A stretch of 6,574 nucleotides of DNA. It comes from Microcaldota archaeon. GTDB taxonomy: Archaea; Micrarchaeota; Micrarchaeia; Anstonellales; Anstonellaceae. The translations under genes were made by a program, and so were the position numbers. Location: NCBI GenBank assembly GCA_026396335.1, contig JAPLWZ010000033.1, positions 1-6,574 of the forward strand, written 5' to 3'. Below the pieces are notes generated by a model that worked only from the letters and a program-made list of their open reading frames with translations, did no database searches and had not been told where the DNA came from. Shown here piece by piece: positions 5,607-6,574 of this stretch. Numbering within the stretch: position 1 is the first letter of the stretch; each line of letters opens with the position of its first letter.

Positions 5607-6419
5607 TTACAGAACTGCCTGCTCAAGCTCCTGTGCGGTGGGCGGAATTGCGGTCTCCCACTGGAAGCAGCGCAGCATCTCGTCGCCTGTCAATGCCTCA
5701 ACCTGCACGTTGAGCGCGTTTGAAATGGTTGCCTTGAGCTCGTTTGCCTGCGCGCTGACTGCCGCCGTTGCCGCCTCCTTTGAAACGCCTGTGGCTGTCG
5801 TCATGACATATGACACGAGCCCCATTGGCTTGATGCCGCGCGTGAGCTTGTTTATCTGGTTCTCCCACATGGCTACTTCCTTTTCATACCTGTCAAGCTT
5901 GAGGACGTCCGGGTCTGGTTTGTCCCGCTCGCGCGCAAGGCGAAGCTGCGCCTCAGCGTGCTTTGTCTCAATCCTCTGGCGGTGGTCCGCAATATCCTTC
6001 ATGTAAATCATCATGGCGAATTTCGTGACGTATTTCACCGAGGAGATGGCGCGCTCGAAGTATTCTGAGTAGACGATGTTTTCCTCCATTGTCTTTTCCG
6101 ATGCCGACTCGAATATCCTCACGCCCAGGTACTTTGAAGCATAGTAAACGCCTGCGACATTCTTCAGCACAACGTCGTTTGAGGGGGGGATTTCATAGCC
6201 GCCCTCCATTATCTGTACAATGTTCCCGCGCTGCGTGATGAGGGGTATCAGCACATATCCGTACTTGTAAAAGCCGACCGCGCCTGCCGCGCCCACCATG
6301 CAAAGCACGCCTGCAAAAAGCGAAATTATTCCGCCGCCGCCAACAAACGCGCCCATTGCCCCGACAAGCGCCAGGCCGGCAGCTCCGTATGCAAAGTATT
6401 GAGTTCCAAATCCAGCCAT
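5607..6419 (-). CDS. Membrane-anchored VirB4 N-terminal-domain/PrgI-like protein
   Basis: This 270-residue protein starts at an ATG about ten bases after the predicted transcription start. Residues about 9-27 and 30-50 are two hydrophobic, Gly/Ala-rich membrane helices in a hairpin. The rest (about 55-270) should face the cytoplasm. It holds a beta-rich stretch (RGNIVQIMEGGYEIPPS, then ASKYLGVRIFES), a charged helical arm at about 141-190 likely to form a coiled coil, and a closing alpha/beta unit with SYVMTTATGVSKEAA, ANELKATISNALNVQVEAL and GDEMLRCFQWE. This layout resembles the PrgI/VirB3-like membrane part plus the N-terminal domain of VirB4/TraC motors, which precedes the ATPase domain. 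Here it is a separate gene directly ahead of the ATPase, so it likely anchors the motor at the membrane. The family link is from remembered architecture, not a search. Its TAA stop is in frame with the ATPase gene, and only 12 codons separate the stop from that gene's GTG start. Confidence 0.6.
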   Translation of the reverse strand: MAGFGTQYFAYGAAGLALVGAMGAFVGGGGIISLFAGVLCMVGAAGAVGFYKYGYVLIPLITQRGNIVQIMEGGYEIPPSNDVVLKNVAGVYYASKYLGVRIFESASEKTMEENIVYSEYFERAISSVKYVTKFAMMIYMKDIADHRQRIETKHAEAQLRLARERDKPDPDVLKLDRYEKEVAMWENQINKLTRGIKPMGLVSYVMTTATGVSKEAATAAVSAQANELKATISNALNVQVEALTGDEMLRCFQWETAIPPTAQELEQAVL

Positions 6420-6448
6420 TATCTCACGCTTCGGAATTCTCGCTCACT

Positions 6449-6458
6449 CCTTATAAGG
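6449..6458 (-). promoter_or_regulatory. Archaeal TATA box for the motor operon
   Basis: The minus strand carries CCTTATAAGG, which fits the archaeal TATA consensus and is a perfect 10-base palindrome. An A-rich stretch (ACAAAA) just upstream suits a TFB recognition element. Transcription would be expected about 25 bases downstream, near 6427-6430, leaving a leader of about ten bases before the ATG at 6419. The box lies in the only gap in the right half that is not expected to be translated. Because the box is palindromic, direction is set by the neighbouring element and the genes, which favour the minus strand. Confidence 0.65.
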
Positions 6459-6485
6459 TTTTGTTTGGGCGAACGAGGGGAATTA

Positions 6486-6574
6486 CTAAAGCAGCCGCTT
6501 GTAGCACTTCAGCAGTTTTTCAGTGCATTTTGGAATGGAATATTTCTCCGCTGTGGCGCGCGATGCATGCGACA
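6486..6574 (-). CDS. C-terminal end of a probable glycosyltransferase (partial, 5' end outside window)
   Basis: Only the last 28 codons and a TAG stop (6486-6488) are inside the window. The peptide reads SHASRATAEKYSIPKC followed by TEKLLKCYKRLL. The pattern of Ala-Arg, a Thr-Ala-x-Lys-Tyr-Ser helix and a closing amphipathic Leu-Leu-x-x-Tyr helix is typical of the C-terminus of GT-B glycosyltransferases of the GT4 (group 1) kind, which transfer sugars from nucleotide donors at the inner face of the membrane. That assignment rests on a short tail and is an inference. It reads in the same direction as the following cluster but is separated from it by 66 bases containing a promoter, so it is probably not part of the secretion-like operon. 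Other helical enzyme C-termini could look alike. Confidence 0.5.
   Translation of the reverse strand, partial: SHASRATAEKYSIPKCTEKLLKCYKRLL

Noticed and set aside
1..6574. tRNA or rRNA genes, CRISPR arrays, insertion sequences
   Set aside because: No cloverleaf-like segment, regularly spaced repeat, transposase motif or terminal inverted repeat was found on reading both strands.

Overview
The window looks like part of an archaeal chromosome. Every gene I can support lies on the minus strand. The lead gene has a textbook archaeal TATA element a short distance before its start. Two genes have GGTG-type ribosome binding sites. N-glycosylation sequons lie in the parts of the large membrane protein predicted to be outside the cell. 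Small proteins of unknown function around a VirB4/HerA-type motor would suit a DPANN-type archaeon (for example Micrarchaeota or Diapherotrites), but that placement is an inference from general style, not from a marker gene.

In transcription order (right to left): 6486-6574 holds the last 28 codons of a protein whose C-terminus resembles a family-4-type glycosyltransferase. A 66-base gap with a strong TATA box (6449-6458) follows. Next come a two-helix membrane protein that looks like the PrgI/VirB4 N-terminal part of a type IV secretion motor (5607-6419), then a VirB4/HerA-type P-loop ATPase split by a frameshift near 5156-5162 into a Walker A half (5127-5570) and a Walker B half with a C-terminal helical tail (4124-5134). 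A mini-gene (3795-4094) encodes almost nothing but a second copy of that tail (30 of 75 residues identical, no gaps). After it come a zinc-ribbon protein with two membrane helices and a lysine-rich tail (3322-3753), a soluble coiled-coil protein ending in a winged helix (2478-3281), and a large envelope protein (2422 to beyond position 1). A TAA at 1307-1309 cuts the reading frame of that envelope protein, yet the same frame stays open for 435 further codons to the window edge.

Taken together the genes look like one transcription unit for a membrane-anchored translocation machine. The motor and its membrane adaptor come first. A detached tail module, a zinc-ribbon membrane protein and a cytosolic coiled-coil/winged-helix factor may modulate or dock to it. 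A two-helix exoprotein displays a glutamine-amidotransferase-like/beta-sandwich ectodomain and a cytoplasmic winged-helix-like end. No relaxase, coupling protein, pilin, NurA or conjugation marker is visible, so the substrate (DNA or protein) is unknown.

Two clear interruptions (the ATPase frameshift and the in-frame TAA), plus a third in-frame TAA between the adaptor and the ATPase, mean the locus is decaying, carries assembly errors, or uses recoding. The sequence alone cannot decide which. The spaces between genes are short (about 20-66 bases) and hold only the control sites listed.
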